Assembly (NCBI GenBank): GCA_032207245.1
Contig: CM063506.1
Location: 38,629,842-38,693,841, forward strand
Direction of reading: 5' to 3'
From: Pardosa pseudoannulata
Taxonomy: Eukaryota; Arthropoda; Arachnida; Araneae; Lycosidae
Length of the DNA: 64,000 nt
Within the stretch, counting starts at the first letter, position 1, and the number at the start of each line of letters is the position of its first letter. Made by a program: the position numbers and the translations under genes. Positions 11,230 through 21,605 of this stretch are shown here, in pieces. The notes beneath the pieces are model-generated. The model saw only the letters and a program-made list of their open reading frames with translations. It searched no databases and was not told the origin of the DNA.

Positions 11230-14014
11230 AAGAAATTTAAAATTTAAAAAATTCACTTTTATCCTGTTATAAAATAAACTACATCGATAGTATTATGATT
11301 GAAGTTCGCAGAAGAAAAAATAATATTGGTTTGGGTTTGAGATAAAAAGTTAGTTTCTAATTTAAATATTTCTAAAGTTATTTTGTGGTGTCTGGATTTC
11401 TATTTTTTCATTTGGTCATCTTATACTTTTTAATCTGTTTCTTAATTTATACAAAAAATAATTAATTTTACAAATAGCTAAACTAATAAATTTCTATTGG
11501 GAAATTGAAATTTAAAAAATTCACTTTCATTCAATTATAGAATTAACTATATTACTCGTATTACTATAATTGAGGTTCACAGAAAAAAAAAGATAATTGG
11601 CTTTGGTTTGAGACAAAAATTAATTTCTAATTAAAGTATTTCTAAATTTATTTTGGAGGTAACTGGATTTCTATTTTTCTTTTGGTTCACATATAATGCT
11701 TTTTTAAACCTATTGTTTTATATTATTTATTCAAAACTAATTAATTTTCATAAAATTAGGCTCTTACTAATGATCTAGAAAAAATTTTATTCTAAACAGT
11801 GTAGAATTCTTTATTTTATAAAATAGGATAAAAAAATATTCCTAAATTAACTACTTCTAAAGTTATTTTGCGGATATTGGATTTATATTTTTCCCTTGAT
11901 CCCCATAAATTACTTCTTTTAAAAAATCTATTGTTTTATTTACACAAAAACAACTAATTTTTATCAATATAGGCTATTATGATTTAGAAAAAATTATTCT
12001 AATGAGAGTAAAACTTTTTATTTTATAAAATATGATAACAAATTAATTTCTAATTTAACTACTTCTAAACTTATTTTGCAGATACTGAATATCTATTTTT
12101 CCCTTGGTCCCCATATAATGCTTCTTTAAAAAAATCTATGCTTTTATTTACACAAAACCAATTAATTTTTATAAATATAGGCTATTAAGATTTAGAAAAA
12201 AATTATTCCCCATATATTGTTTCTTTTAAAAAATCTATTGTTTTATTTATAGAAAACTAATTCATTTTGATAAAGATAGGCTATTATGATCTCGAAAAAA
12301 ATATTCTAAACAGAGTAAAACTTTTTATTTTATAAAATATGATAACAAATTAATTTCTAATTTAACTACTTCTAAAGTTATTTTTAGAGCATTGGATTTC
12401 TATTTTTTCACTTGGTCCCCATATATTGTTTTTTTAATCAATTGCTTTATTTATACAAAACCAATTAATTTTTATAAATATAAGCTATTATGATCTAGAA
12501 ATAGAAAAAAATTATTCTAATGAGAGTAAAGCTCTTTATTTTACAAAATAATATAACAAATTAATTTCTAATTTAACTACTTCTAAAATTATTTTGCGGG
12601 AATTGGATTTCTATTTTTTGACTTGGTCCCCATATTTTTTTTAATCTATTGCTTTATAGAAAACCAATTAATTTTTATAAAGATTGGCTATTTTGATCTA
12701 GAAAAAAATTATTCTGATGAGAGTAAAACTTTTTATTTTATGAAATATGATAACAAATTAATTTCTATTTTAACTACTTCTGAAGTTATTTTGCGGATAT
12801 TGGATTTCTATTTTTTTCCTTGATCCCCACATACTGCTCCTTTTAAAAAATCTATTGTTTTATTTACACAAAACCAATTAATTTTTATAAATATAGGCTA
12901 TTATGATTAAGAAAAAAATTATTCCCCATATATTGTTCCTTTTAAAAAAATCTATTGTTTTATTTATACAAAACCAATTCATTTTTATAAAGATAGGCTA
13001 TTATGATCTAGGAATAATTATTCTAAATAGAGTAAAACATTTTATTTTATAAAACACGATAACAAAGTAATTTCTAATTTAACAACACTTCTAAAGTTAT
13101 TTTGCAAGTATTGGATTTCTATGTTTTAACTTGAACCCCATATATTATTTTTTAAAAATCTATTGTTTTATTTATTCAAAATCAATTAATTTTTATAAAG
13201 ATAAGCTATTAGGATCTAGAAAAAAATTATTCTAAACAGATTAAAACTTTTTATTTTATAAAATATGATAACAATTTAATTTCTTATTTAACTACTTCTA
13301 AAATTATTTTTAGAGTATTGGATTTCTATTTTTTTACTTGATCCCCATATATTGTTTTTTTTAATCAATTGCTTTATTTTTACAAAACCAATTAATTTTT
13401 ATAAATATAGGCTATTATGATCTAGAAATAGAAAAAACTATTCTAATGAGAGTAAAGCTTTTTATTTTACAAAATATGATAAGAAATTAAATTCTAATTT
13501 AACTACTTCTAAAATTATTTTGTGGATATTGGATTTCTATTTTTTGACTTGGTCCCCATATTTTTTTAAATCTATTGTTTATAAAAAACCAATTAATTTT
13601 TATAAAGATTCTACTTTGATCTAGAAAAAATTATTCTAATGAAAGTAAAGCTCTTTATTTTACAAAATATGATAACAAATTAATTTGTAATTTAACTACT
13701 TCTAAAATTATTTTGCGGATATTGAATTTATGTTTTTCCCTTGATCAGAATATATTGTTTCTTTTAAAGAAATCTATTATTTTGTTTATACAAAACCAAA
13801 TAATTTTTATAAATATAGGCTATTATGATCTAGAAAAAATTATTGAAAATAGAGTAAAACTTTTTATTTTATAAATTACAACAACAAATTAATTTATAAT
13901 TTAACTACTTTTAAAATTATTTTGCGGTTATTGGATTTCTACTTTTTCCCTTGGTCCCATATATTGTTTTTTTTAATCTATTGCTTACAAAACCAGTGCT
14001 ATATTTATACAAAC

Positions 14015-14090
<76 letters not shown>

Positions 14091-14145
14091 TTATATATAT
14101 TATATATACAATATATATATACATATATATATATATTATTATATG

Positions 14146-14184
<39 letters not shown>

Positions 14185-14190
14185 CAATAT

Positions 14191-14255
<65 letters not shown>

Positions 14256-14291
14256 TATATATATTATATATATGTATATATATATATATAT

Positions 14292-14373
<82 letters not shown>

Positions 14374-14460
14374 TTATACAATACCAATGAATTTTTATAA
14401 AGGTAGCCCATTATGATCTAGAAAAAAATTATTCTAAACGGAGTAGAAATTTTTATTTTA
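11230..14460. repeat. ~210-bp tandem array, about 12 units
   Basis: Units contain ggcta.tatgatctagaaaa, attattctaa, taaaactttttattttataa, aatttctaatttaactactt, ttggatttctattttt and ccccatatattg. The landmark ggatttctattttt recurs at about 11393, 11650, 11876, 12088, 12392, 12603, 12797, 13109, 13318, 13529, 13727 and 13931, mostly 195-225 bp apart with two steps near 305 bp that hold an extra half unit. Divergence rises toward the left end. No gene seen. Confidence 0.9.
14018..14370. repeat. ~350-bp (TA)n-rich microsatellite
   Basis: Long TA tract with scattered tata/atta interruptions, inserted in the last unit of the ~210-bp array (array sequence resumes at accaatgaatttttataaa). Long open frames of alternating Tyr and Ile here are artefacts of the dinucleotide. 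Confidence 0.97.
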
Positions 14461-14517
14461 TATTGAATCAAAAATAGACTGTTAACAAACTTAAAAACTT
14501 AAAAACTTATCAAAAAA

Positions 14518-14590
14518 GACTTTTCAGCTCGAAAGGTACTGCCTCCTTGACCGCTCTAGCATTTGAGCTACTCAGCTTATAAGAGAGCGA
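14518..14590 (-). other. tRNA-like sequence, degenerate (SINE head or tRNA relic)
   Basis: On the minus strand TAGCTCAAATGCTAGAGCGG matches a tRNA D-arm/A box well, with GCTC and GAGC pairing. About 20 bases later CTTTCGAGCTG is a weak B box, followed by AAAAGTCTTTTTT that could act as a Pol III stop. The acceptor ends do not pair and the spacing between boxes is too short for a normal tRNA. It is best read as a decayed tRNA or tRNA-derived repeat. Confidence 0.4.
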
Positions 14591-16330
14591 GAAAGTTAAG
14601 ATGAATATTTAACCCTTCATTTTCTTACTCTTCATTCTCCTCTACAATTCTGAAAATATTTCGCCAAAGGAGAGATTCTGGACCGAAACTGGTAAACAAT
14701 TACTACCCCGGCTTTATTGAATGATCTTATTGGATGACCAGTGCACAAAGAGCACCGAATCGAAAAATCGGTTGGGGAAACAACGCAATGGGCCACAAAA
14801 TAAAATAATAACAGCTGACATCTCAAGCCAACTAGGACGTCAAGAAATTAGATTATAACCTTGCGACACACGCAAGTATTCTAAGTTCTTTTGCAACTTA
14901 AAAGTGCGCAATTCAAGGATGTTCCTCTTCTGCTTTGTGGATGAGTACAATTGAAGAAATAAGGTTAACGTGTGAAACTGTTCCAGACTTTAAACTCCTA
15001 TTTATAAACTTTATTTATGTGAGCATGACTGCACTTGCATACTATTAAACACAACGTTACAAAGTGAGAAGAATTATACTATTTTCTCTGGGATAATTAT
15101 ATCTTAACACTCTGAGTTATAAAAGATTTTCCCAGCTGTTAAATCTTTCAAAGTTACCAATGGATAAATTAAAAGTTATATTAAATATCAGCTGAAAACA
15201 CTGAAAAGCAAATAATAACGATGTATAAATTTAGTATTTATATATCCTGAAAAAAAGTCAGGATTAATACACTCTCAGAGCCTAGACATTTTAATCTTAA
15301 CCTTCTCTTTCACACAAAAATATAAAACGAAGTAATAATCCTGAAAAACTAAAAGAAATCTTAATTTTTTTTGTATAAAACATTTCATACAAAACAATAA
15401 ATTTTAGTTTTTCTAGAAAAGTTTAACCAGATTCTTTATAAATTAAAAAAAATAAAGTTTATTTCATTAAATTTTTAACAAACGTAAGTATATAAACATG
15501 AATAAATTTTACTTAAACATTCTATTTTCTAGTCTTTAATTCAGAAAATTATCAATTATTTCATAATAATTAATATTATCCAAAACATTTTGTTCTACAC
15601 CTTAAAATAGCTAAAGAATTTAACTTTGATTTACTCAGTGACTTCTGTAAATAACTTTTTACGTGTTTTAATAGAGAATGACCTTTAACTAGATGCATTT
15701 GATATAGAGGTTAGGTTCGTAGTAATATTTCTATAATTGAAAATGTTGATACAGTTTTTGTTCTTTTAAATATCTTTTCAAAACAGCAGTTTGACAGTAC
15801 CTTTCGATAAAGACCACAAGAGAATACAGTACAATTAAATCAATAGGTAAAGCAAAGAGGCCTTACCTCCAAATTTCCGATGGTACTGCTTCTCGTCAAT
15901 TTGTCTCAGGCCGGGCTGTTTTGTTCTTTGATAAACACCTTGTGAATTCCGTATTTGGTGTTAAAGGCTCGAATACATTTGAGAAAAAGAATAAAATATA
16001 TATACATTTAAAAGGAATTACAGAAAAACTATGTACATGTAAAAAGAACTAGCGAGCGATCATCTGCTCTGTTTACGCTCTCGCGGCACCGACACCGACT
16101 CTAAGTTCGTTCGTTACGATTACAGTCAGTTCGCAGTTAGTATACCGGGGGATTTCCCACAGTACCCTAGATATTTGTATCGTTTGTCTATACTATGATC
16201 CTACCCTGCCCTGAAGAGTAATCTGATATACGAAATTTAATTATTCTTACAAATAAATACGTAAAATAAAACAAAAAAATGCAATATAGTAAGCTGTATA
16301 GTGATATTAATGCTTTAAATTTGTCTCCAT
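14591..16330. other. Unassigned 1.7 kb with two less AT-rich blocks
   Basis: Most is AT-rich with no recognised feature. Two blocks stand out. At 15867-15965 the minus strand has a short open frame ending in a good splice-donor sequence (GGAG|GTAAGG, at about 15870), but all frames are short and no protein is recognised. At 16060-16210 a GC-richer segment contains tacagTCAGTTcgcag, an arthropod-initiator-like TCAGTT. These could be a promoter with a 5' exon or a decayed retroelement LTR; I cannot decide. Confidence 0.25.
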
Positions 16331-16339
16331 CTTATAAAG

Positions 16340-16887
16340 CAGGGGTGGCCAAGCTTAGTCCTCCTTCTAATAGCTCCTAATCCTGATAATCCGTGACATT
16401 TTTCAAAATTTGAAATTTTTCGCAAGCCACAATTAAATACATATTTAAACGGTATGTAAAAAAAGGCATTAAAATTTTTTTTACAGAAATTATATTTATG
16501 GAATATCATTTAGAAGTTCTTTGTCCTTTAATTTTCCAAGGAAATTTTTGAATTGTCGATGATTTTTTTGCATTGGTGCGAATGTAATTTACAATGTTTT
16601 ACACTGTTTTCATAACATCAGGATATTTTAAATATTTTGTAACGAGATGTTCTCAGTGAATTATGCAGTGAATTGGTATGAATTGTGGAATTTGAGAATC
16701 ATATCTTAAAAGCCCAATAAGACCGAATTTTTTACCCAGCATTGCCGGAGCTCCATCAGTTGTAATAATTTTGTAATATATAATAACACAAAAATGATAA
16801 GGGAACTCGGGTACATGTATCGAGAGCCACAAATAATCCTTCAAAGAGCCGCATGTGGCTCGCGAGCCACATGCTTGGCCACCCCTT
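16340..16887. mobile_element. hAT-superfamily element, internally deleted
   Basis: Inverted ends: CAGGGGTGGCCAAGC on the left, and aagggGTGGCCAAGC on the right (reverse complement). Both are flanked by a perfect 8-bp duplication, TTATAAAG, at 16332-16339 and 16888-16895. Eight-base duplications and CAGGGGTGG-type ends are typical of hAT elements. At 548 bp the element is far shorter than an autonomous copy and keeps only part of a transposase on the minus strand. Confidence 0.92.
16500..16775 (-). pseudogene. hAT transposase fragment (catalytic region)
   Basis: Minus-strand reading gives TTDGAPAMLGKKFGLIGLL, matching the second catalytic aspartate region of hAT transposases, then IPIHCIIH, the conserved Cys/His segment after it. 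Further on (in lower coordinates) a piece reading NHRQFKNFLGKLKD corresponds to the next conserved block of BED/GTF2I-type hAT proteins, but stops and a frameshift intervene. No N-terminal finger or C-terminal dimerisation part remains. Non-functional. Confidence 0.8.
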
Positions 16888-16895
16888 TTATAAAG

Positions 16896-17494
16896 TATCA
16901 AGTATTACATTTGGGACACTATGGATAATAAAATATTTTATTTATAGAAAAAGTATGATAGACAACGAGGTAGTGTAATAGACTTGAAGTCAACTGCGTG
17001 TATAAAAGGAAATGAAAATGATTCCAAGCTAATTTTATCTAGATTTTGATTTTGGATACATCCATCTATTTCGATTTTATAATATTTTCTTTGCAAATCA
17101 ATATTAAATATTTAGTTTTTCTTATTAACACAGCAAAGAATATAGTTTACAAATATTTATTTTCTAACCAGAAGATCAATGTTAAAGTTAACAGTGCCGA
17201 TCTTGAATGCTACGTTGCCTGTAGTGAGATTCGAACCCATGAACTCCGGTACGAAGAGTAGTCCCCTATTCATTTGGTCATTGTTCTGGATTCCAGTTTT
17301 GGTTCCAGAAGAGATTATATAACCAGCAATGACTTTACACGGTGCTTAACACGTAAGAACAATCACGGTATTATTCATCGAGAAAACAATCTAAAGTGAA
17401 TCAGTTGTTTTTTTTAATGCATATTTGATGACGTGTGATAAAGTTTTTAGATTGAACTGCAAAAAAATTTTTTTAACGAATTTTTAAAAAAAGT
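16896..17494. other. AT-rich spacer with one SINE fragment
   Basis: Holds only a short SINE piece at 17218-17283; the rest shows no gene or repeat I can name. The last 90 bp lead into the 60-bp array. Confidence 0.5.
17218..17283 (-). mobile_element. SINE fragment (tRNA-like head only)
   Basis: gagattcgaacccatgaact is the reverse complement of the B-box region of the window's SINE, followed by ccggtacgaag and a decayed A-box side (cattcatttggtcattgttc). The SINE body and tail are missing, so it is an old truncated copy. Confidence 0.75.
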
Positions 17495-18562
17495 TCATTA
17501 TTGATTAGTGTAATTATGCATTACACAAAAATTAAATGTTTGGACTACCTTAGTTCATCATTGATTAATGTAATCATGGATTACATAAAAATTAAATGTT
17601 TGGACTATTGTATTTCATCACTGATTAAAGTAATTATTTATTACATAAAAATTAAATGTTTGTACTACCTTAGTTCATCATTGATTAATATAATTATGAA
17701 TTACATAAAAATTAAATGCTTGGACTACCTTAGTTCATCATTGATTAATGTAATTATGGGTTACATAAAAATTAAATGTTTGGACTACCTTAGTTCATCA
17801 TTAATGTAATTATGGATTATATAAAAATTAAATGTTTGGACTACCATAGTTCATCATTGATTAAAATAATTATAGGTTACATAAAAATTAAATGTTTGGA
17901 CTACTGTATTTCATCACTGATTAAAATAATTATAGGTTACATAAAAATTAAATGTTTGGACTACTGTATTTCATCACTGATTAAAGTTATTATTTATTAC
18001 ATAAAAATTAAATGTTTGTACTACCTTAGTTCATCATTGATTAAAGTAATTATGGGTTACACAAAAATTAAATGTTTGTACTACCTTAGTTCATCATTGA
18101 TTAATGTAATTATGGATTACATAAAAATTAAATGTTTGGACTACCTTAGTTCATCATTGATTAATGTAATTATGGATTACATAAAAATTAAATGTTTGGA
18201 CTACCTTAGTTCATCATTGATTAATGTAATTATGGATTACATAAAAATTAAATGTTTGGACTACCTTAGTTCATCATTTATTAATGTAATTATTTGTTAC
18301 ATAAAAATTAAATGTTTAGACTACCTAAGTTCATCATTGATTAATGTAATTATGGATTACATAAAAATTAAATGTTTGGACTACCTTAGTTCATCATTGA
18401 TTAATGTAATTATGGATTACATAAATTTTTGGACTACCTTAGTTCATCATTTATTAATGTAATTATTTGTTACATAAAAATTAAATGTTTGGACTACCTT
18501 AATTCCTCATTGATTAATGTAATTATGGATTACATAAAAATTAAATGTTTGGACTACCTTAA
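17495..18562. repeat. 60-bp tandem array, ~18 units
   Basis: Unit landmarks: ttgattaatgtaattatgga, ttacataaaaattaaatg and tttggactaccttagttcat. The period is almost exactly 60 bp; one unit near 17800 is 6 bp short and one near 18425 is about 11 bp short. Because 60 is a multiple of three, plus-strand frames stay open (17501-17809 and 17812-18462) and would encode a 20-residue repeat of the SSSLINVIMDYIKIKCLDYL type. Uniform low complexity and lack of flanking coding signals argue against a real protein. Confidence 0.93.
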
Positions 18563-19257
18563 ATTAATTTACTCTCTTTGAATATCAATAATTCTTATTG
18601 AATCAAACATTTGGAAAATCACAAGGTTTGAATTTTCGGTTTGCTTCTATTGTTCTTGACGATGTACGATCTTTTCCTCGCTTCCGTTTTAAATTCGTGG
18701 GAAAATATCCCGTAGTGGGATCACCCATCTGTTAAACAGTGTAGTTAAACGTGCCCCATGCTGTCCTACGCCCACGGATTTCACGCTCACAGCGGTACTT
18801 AACCCAGGGGTCTGTAACCTAATCCCAAACAAGTCTATAACCTGTCGAATACAAAATAATGCACTATCATCTTAGGATCATTAAGGAACCATCGGTGAAA
18901 TATATTAAAATTTGAATTTGTTTCTCAGATTTTTAGTTGAAAATGATCATTTATCGTTGATGTTTCAAAAAACGATACAAGAAATATTGAATTAATAGAA
19001 ACAATATCTAGGTTCAAATCGGCAAATTTATTATAAAATTTTGAAAATGTATTTACACAATTTACACTATTTGATCTTGACTTGTTCTCTGGTGTAAGTT
19101 GAGATGATTTTTGCCTTGGTAAAGACAAAGTTTCAAATAAGACTACGATAATACTCAAGTGAGATTGCGAGATTGAAATGATACAATGCATTCAAAACAA
19201 CAGAAAATTAAATGGATTTGCCTAGAAGTGGTCGCCAGAGAACTAGAGACGATGTTA
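18563..19257. other. Spacer, one less AT-rich block, no gene
   Basis: At 18650-18860 a GC-richer block includes, on the minus strand, cagatgggtgatcccac and gttaagtaccgctg, which loosely recall 5S rRNA words, but order and spacing do not fit a 5S gene. The remainder (18870-19257) is AT-rich without recognised features. Confidence 0.35.
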
Positions 19258-19261
19258 TTAA

Positions 19262-21102
19262 CCCATTAACGCCCAAATTATTTTATTTTGAAGCAATGAT
19301 ATATAATTCATAAATTGGGTGTCTTTTACCATCAGCATAAATATTATTATCGAATTTTATCAATACGTACCTTAGTTTTTTTTTTTAAATGCTGATTTAA
19401 AAATAGATCACTGGGCGTTCGGAGGATATATTTTAGCAAATACACAACAATCATTAGTACTTCAATAACGTGGTAAAATTGAACCAAATAGATAAAAACT
19501 AATGCATTTTCTTTTTAAAAATGTTTGTTTATCCAGAATTTCACAATATTACAGAATGTACTTAGTAAAGTTTAGTTATTTTAAAATAATAAAATTTCAA
19601 TGTTTCTACAGTTTAGTGTGGAATTTGAAGAAACACTTCTTGTATAAAGTTTCATCGCACTTCACACAATATGTTAGTTGTTCCATATTGTGATCCTTTC
19701 TATAAAAGCGAACATCATGACTGATATTAGCTTTTGAGGATGAAGGAAAACTGTAAGGTCGACCTTTCAAAACTTTTTTTCCGATTCCCAATTTTAGATA
19801 TTTTACAGCAACAGCTCTTCGAAAATCTTACATGGGCATAGAATCACCTTTATGAACATTTCTGTGCAGAATACTTGCATTCACTACAGCCATATCAATT
19901 ATTCGAGTGATTAGACACCAGTACCATGTTTTACCTCTTATTCTCTCCAAAAGGAGTTTTATCTTGATTTGTCATTCTTACGTTCAGCTACTTTTGAAAT
20001 GTCTTGGAAATGAATATATGACTTAATTTTTAGGTAATCATTTATATTAAAAGTGTCCTGTACAAGACCTATCACTAAATCTTCCCCATCACTCCAATAC
20101 TATCTTTCACTTGAAAGAGTAAGATAGCCAAAATATATCAAAAACCCTATAAATATCTTTATATCTTCTTTAGTGATAATTAAATTATGGTCGTTTTTAA
20201 CATTTTTAGCATAAAGAATAGTCTCATCCACAATTACGTTATATACTTCATCAGAAAAAAGTTTCTCAAAGCAATGATGCAAGATGCATTTGCAAGATCA
20301 TTTTTCATTGCCAAAACATTATTCTTATAAGTTTCCCTTAATTCCGACCATTTGGTATAAAGCGGTTTTTTTTCCAAACAATTTTTGGTTTTTCTGTTTT
20401 TAATATTTTAGGTTTCCTCTCAAACGTTGAAGGTAAATCTATTTGATCACACTCATCTTTTGATATTACTTCTATTTTACCAACAATATCATTTACAAAT
20501 GGAGCATGTAGCTTATCATCTATTTTCTCTTCATCTGTCAGTTCGTCTACATTAGTGGATATGGCAATAATATCCTCTTTAATTTGTTCAGAAATCAGAT
20601 AATCAACTGCATCCTGAAAGCTATTAAATACTTTTTTACCCATATTTTCATCTAAAGGTGAAAAAACGTAATATTACCAGGGTCAGGAAAAAAAACGCCC
20701 GAACGCCCAGTGATCTATTTCTAGATCAGCAGTATTTTGACACTAATTTTTACTATTTATATTTGTTTTAAGATAACATCGGTTTATATTCTGATAGCTA
20801 CATCTATGAAGATATTAAATCCCCAAAAAAATTTAACTTACGCGTAATACTTAGCTGTTTTCAGCGTTTATGCTAAGAAACGTAGAAAAACGGCGGAACG
20901 AAAGGGCGATACAAACTTTCTCTTATTGCTTTAGATCAATGATATAAACAAAACAAGAAAACCACTTGTTGGTATACAGGTGCATGCCTTGTCTTGCCCC
21001 CTGTGCAGTGTAGAATGTGTGGGGTGGGTTTAAGGTCATCTAAAAGCGAGTTTATCACGCTATGTTTAGCGATCTAAAAATAGATCAGTGGGCGCTAATG
21101 GG
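19262..21102 (-). mobile_element. piggyBac element with internal deletion
   Basis: Both ends abut TTAA (19258-19261, 21103-21106) and share CCCATTARCGCCCA as terminal inverted repeat. A second inverted pair lies inside: CCGAACGCCCAGTGATCT, read outward at about 19420 to 19400 and at 20699-20716, with adjoining ATTT.TARATCAGCA. Inner subterminal repeats are known in piggyBac elements as transposase binding sites. The element carries a broken minus-strand transposase. The 1.84-kb length fits loss of several hundred bases compared with autonomous elements. Confidence 0.93.
19606..20643 (-). pseudogene. piggyBac transposase lacking its catalytic core
   Basis: The N-terminal part starts with ATG at 20643 and runs to a stop at 20338. 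After a decayed gap, 20282-20100 reads FSDEVYNVIVDETILYAKN and FIGFLIYFGYLTLSSER, a recognisable DDE_Tnp_1_7 start. A nonsense TAG is followed by YWSDGEDLVIGLVQDTF and SYIHFQDISKV (to about 19985). The next sequence, TWYWCLITRIIDMAVVNASI, belongs near the end of the domain, so the intervening segment with all three catalytic aspartates is missing. The C terminus keeps a finger (YCVKCDETLYKKCFFKFH) ending at the stop at 19606. Dead, but its end-binding finger is readable. Confidence 0.88.
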
Positions 21103-21106
21103 TTAA

Positions 21107-21599
21107 TGCTATAATGTCATGAAAGCTTAAAACATACTTAGTCCACATAAATCCATACTACAACTGTCTCTGAAATTAGAGTTGTCTGTATATATAATTC
21201 ATAGGATAGTACGTAAGGACATTAAAGCAAAACCTTACAAACTGAAAACTGTGTGTGCACTGACAAAAAATGACAATGGCATCAGAAAGGAATTTTCTAT
21301 TCTCATATGCAATTATTACAGAATGATTATGTGCTCCGAAAATATTGTGCTTTTGTACTCCATCCTTTTCCTATGATATATCTTAAACCCTATAAAACAT
21401 AATTTTTTTTTCGGAAAAACTGGTAAGAAACTGGTAATTTTTTTGACAGAAAAGGAATACATAGATATAAGTTATTTTTTGCAATCTCAATTAGCGGGGG
21501 GGTTATAACAAAATTCCATACAAACAAAGTGTAAATGATTTGATTACATGTTTATTTAGAATTTCGCCCATGTCATACATAATCAAATGCGTCATGATG
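21107..21599. other. Spacer between piggyBac and hAT elements
   Basis: About 490 bp of AT-rich sequence with a 64-codon open frame (21182-21376) that resembles nothing I know. No repeats or RNA genes seen. Confidence 0.5.
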
Positions 21600-21605
21600 T
21601 TAAAG

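Noticed and set aside
13922..14400. Long open frames of alternating Ile and Tyr (135 and 149 codons)
   Set aside because: They are translations of (TA)n microsatellite DNA; no start context or non-repetitive coding part.
17812..18462. 216-codon frame with a 20-residue repeat as a repeat protein gene
   Set aside because: Product of a 60-bp tandem array with no flanking coding sequence, splice signals or known family.
17495..18562. CRISPR-like array
   Set aside because: The whole 60-bp unit is repeated with no variable spacers, and the context is eukaryotic.
18650..18860. 5S rRNA gene or 5S-derived SINE on the minus strand
   Set aside because: Words such as gatgggtgatccc are shared but order, spacing and the internal promoter do not fit a 5S gene.
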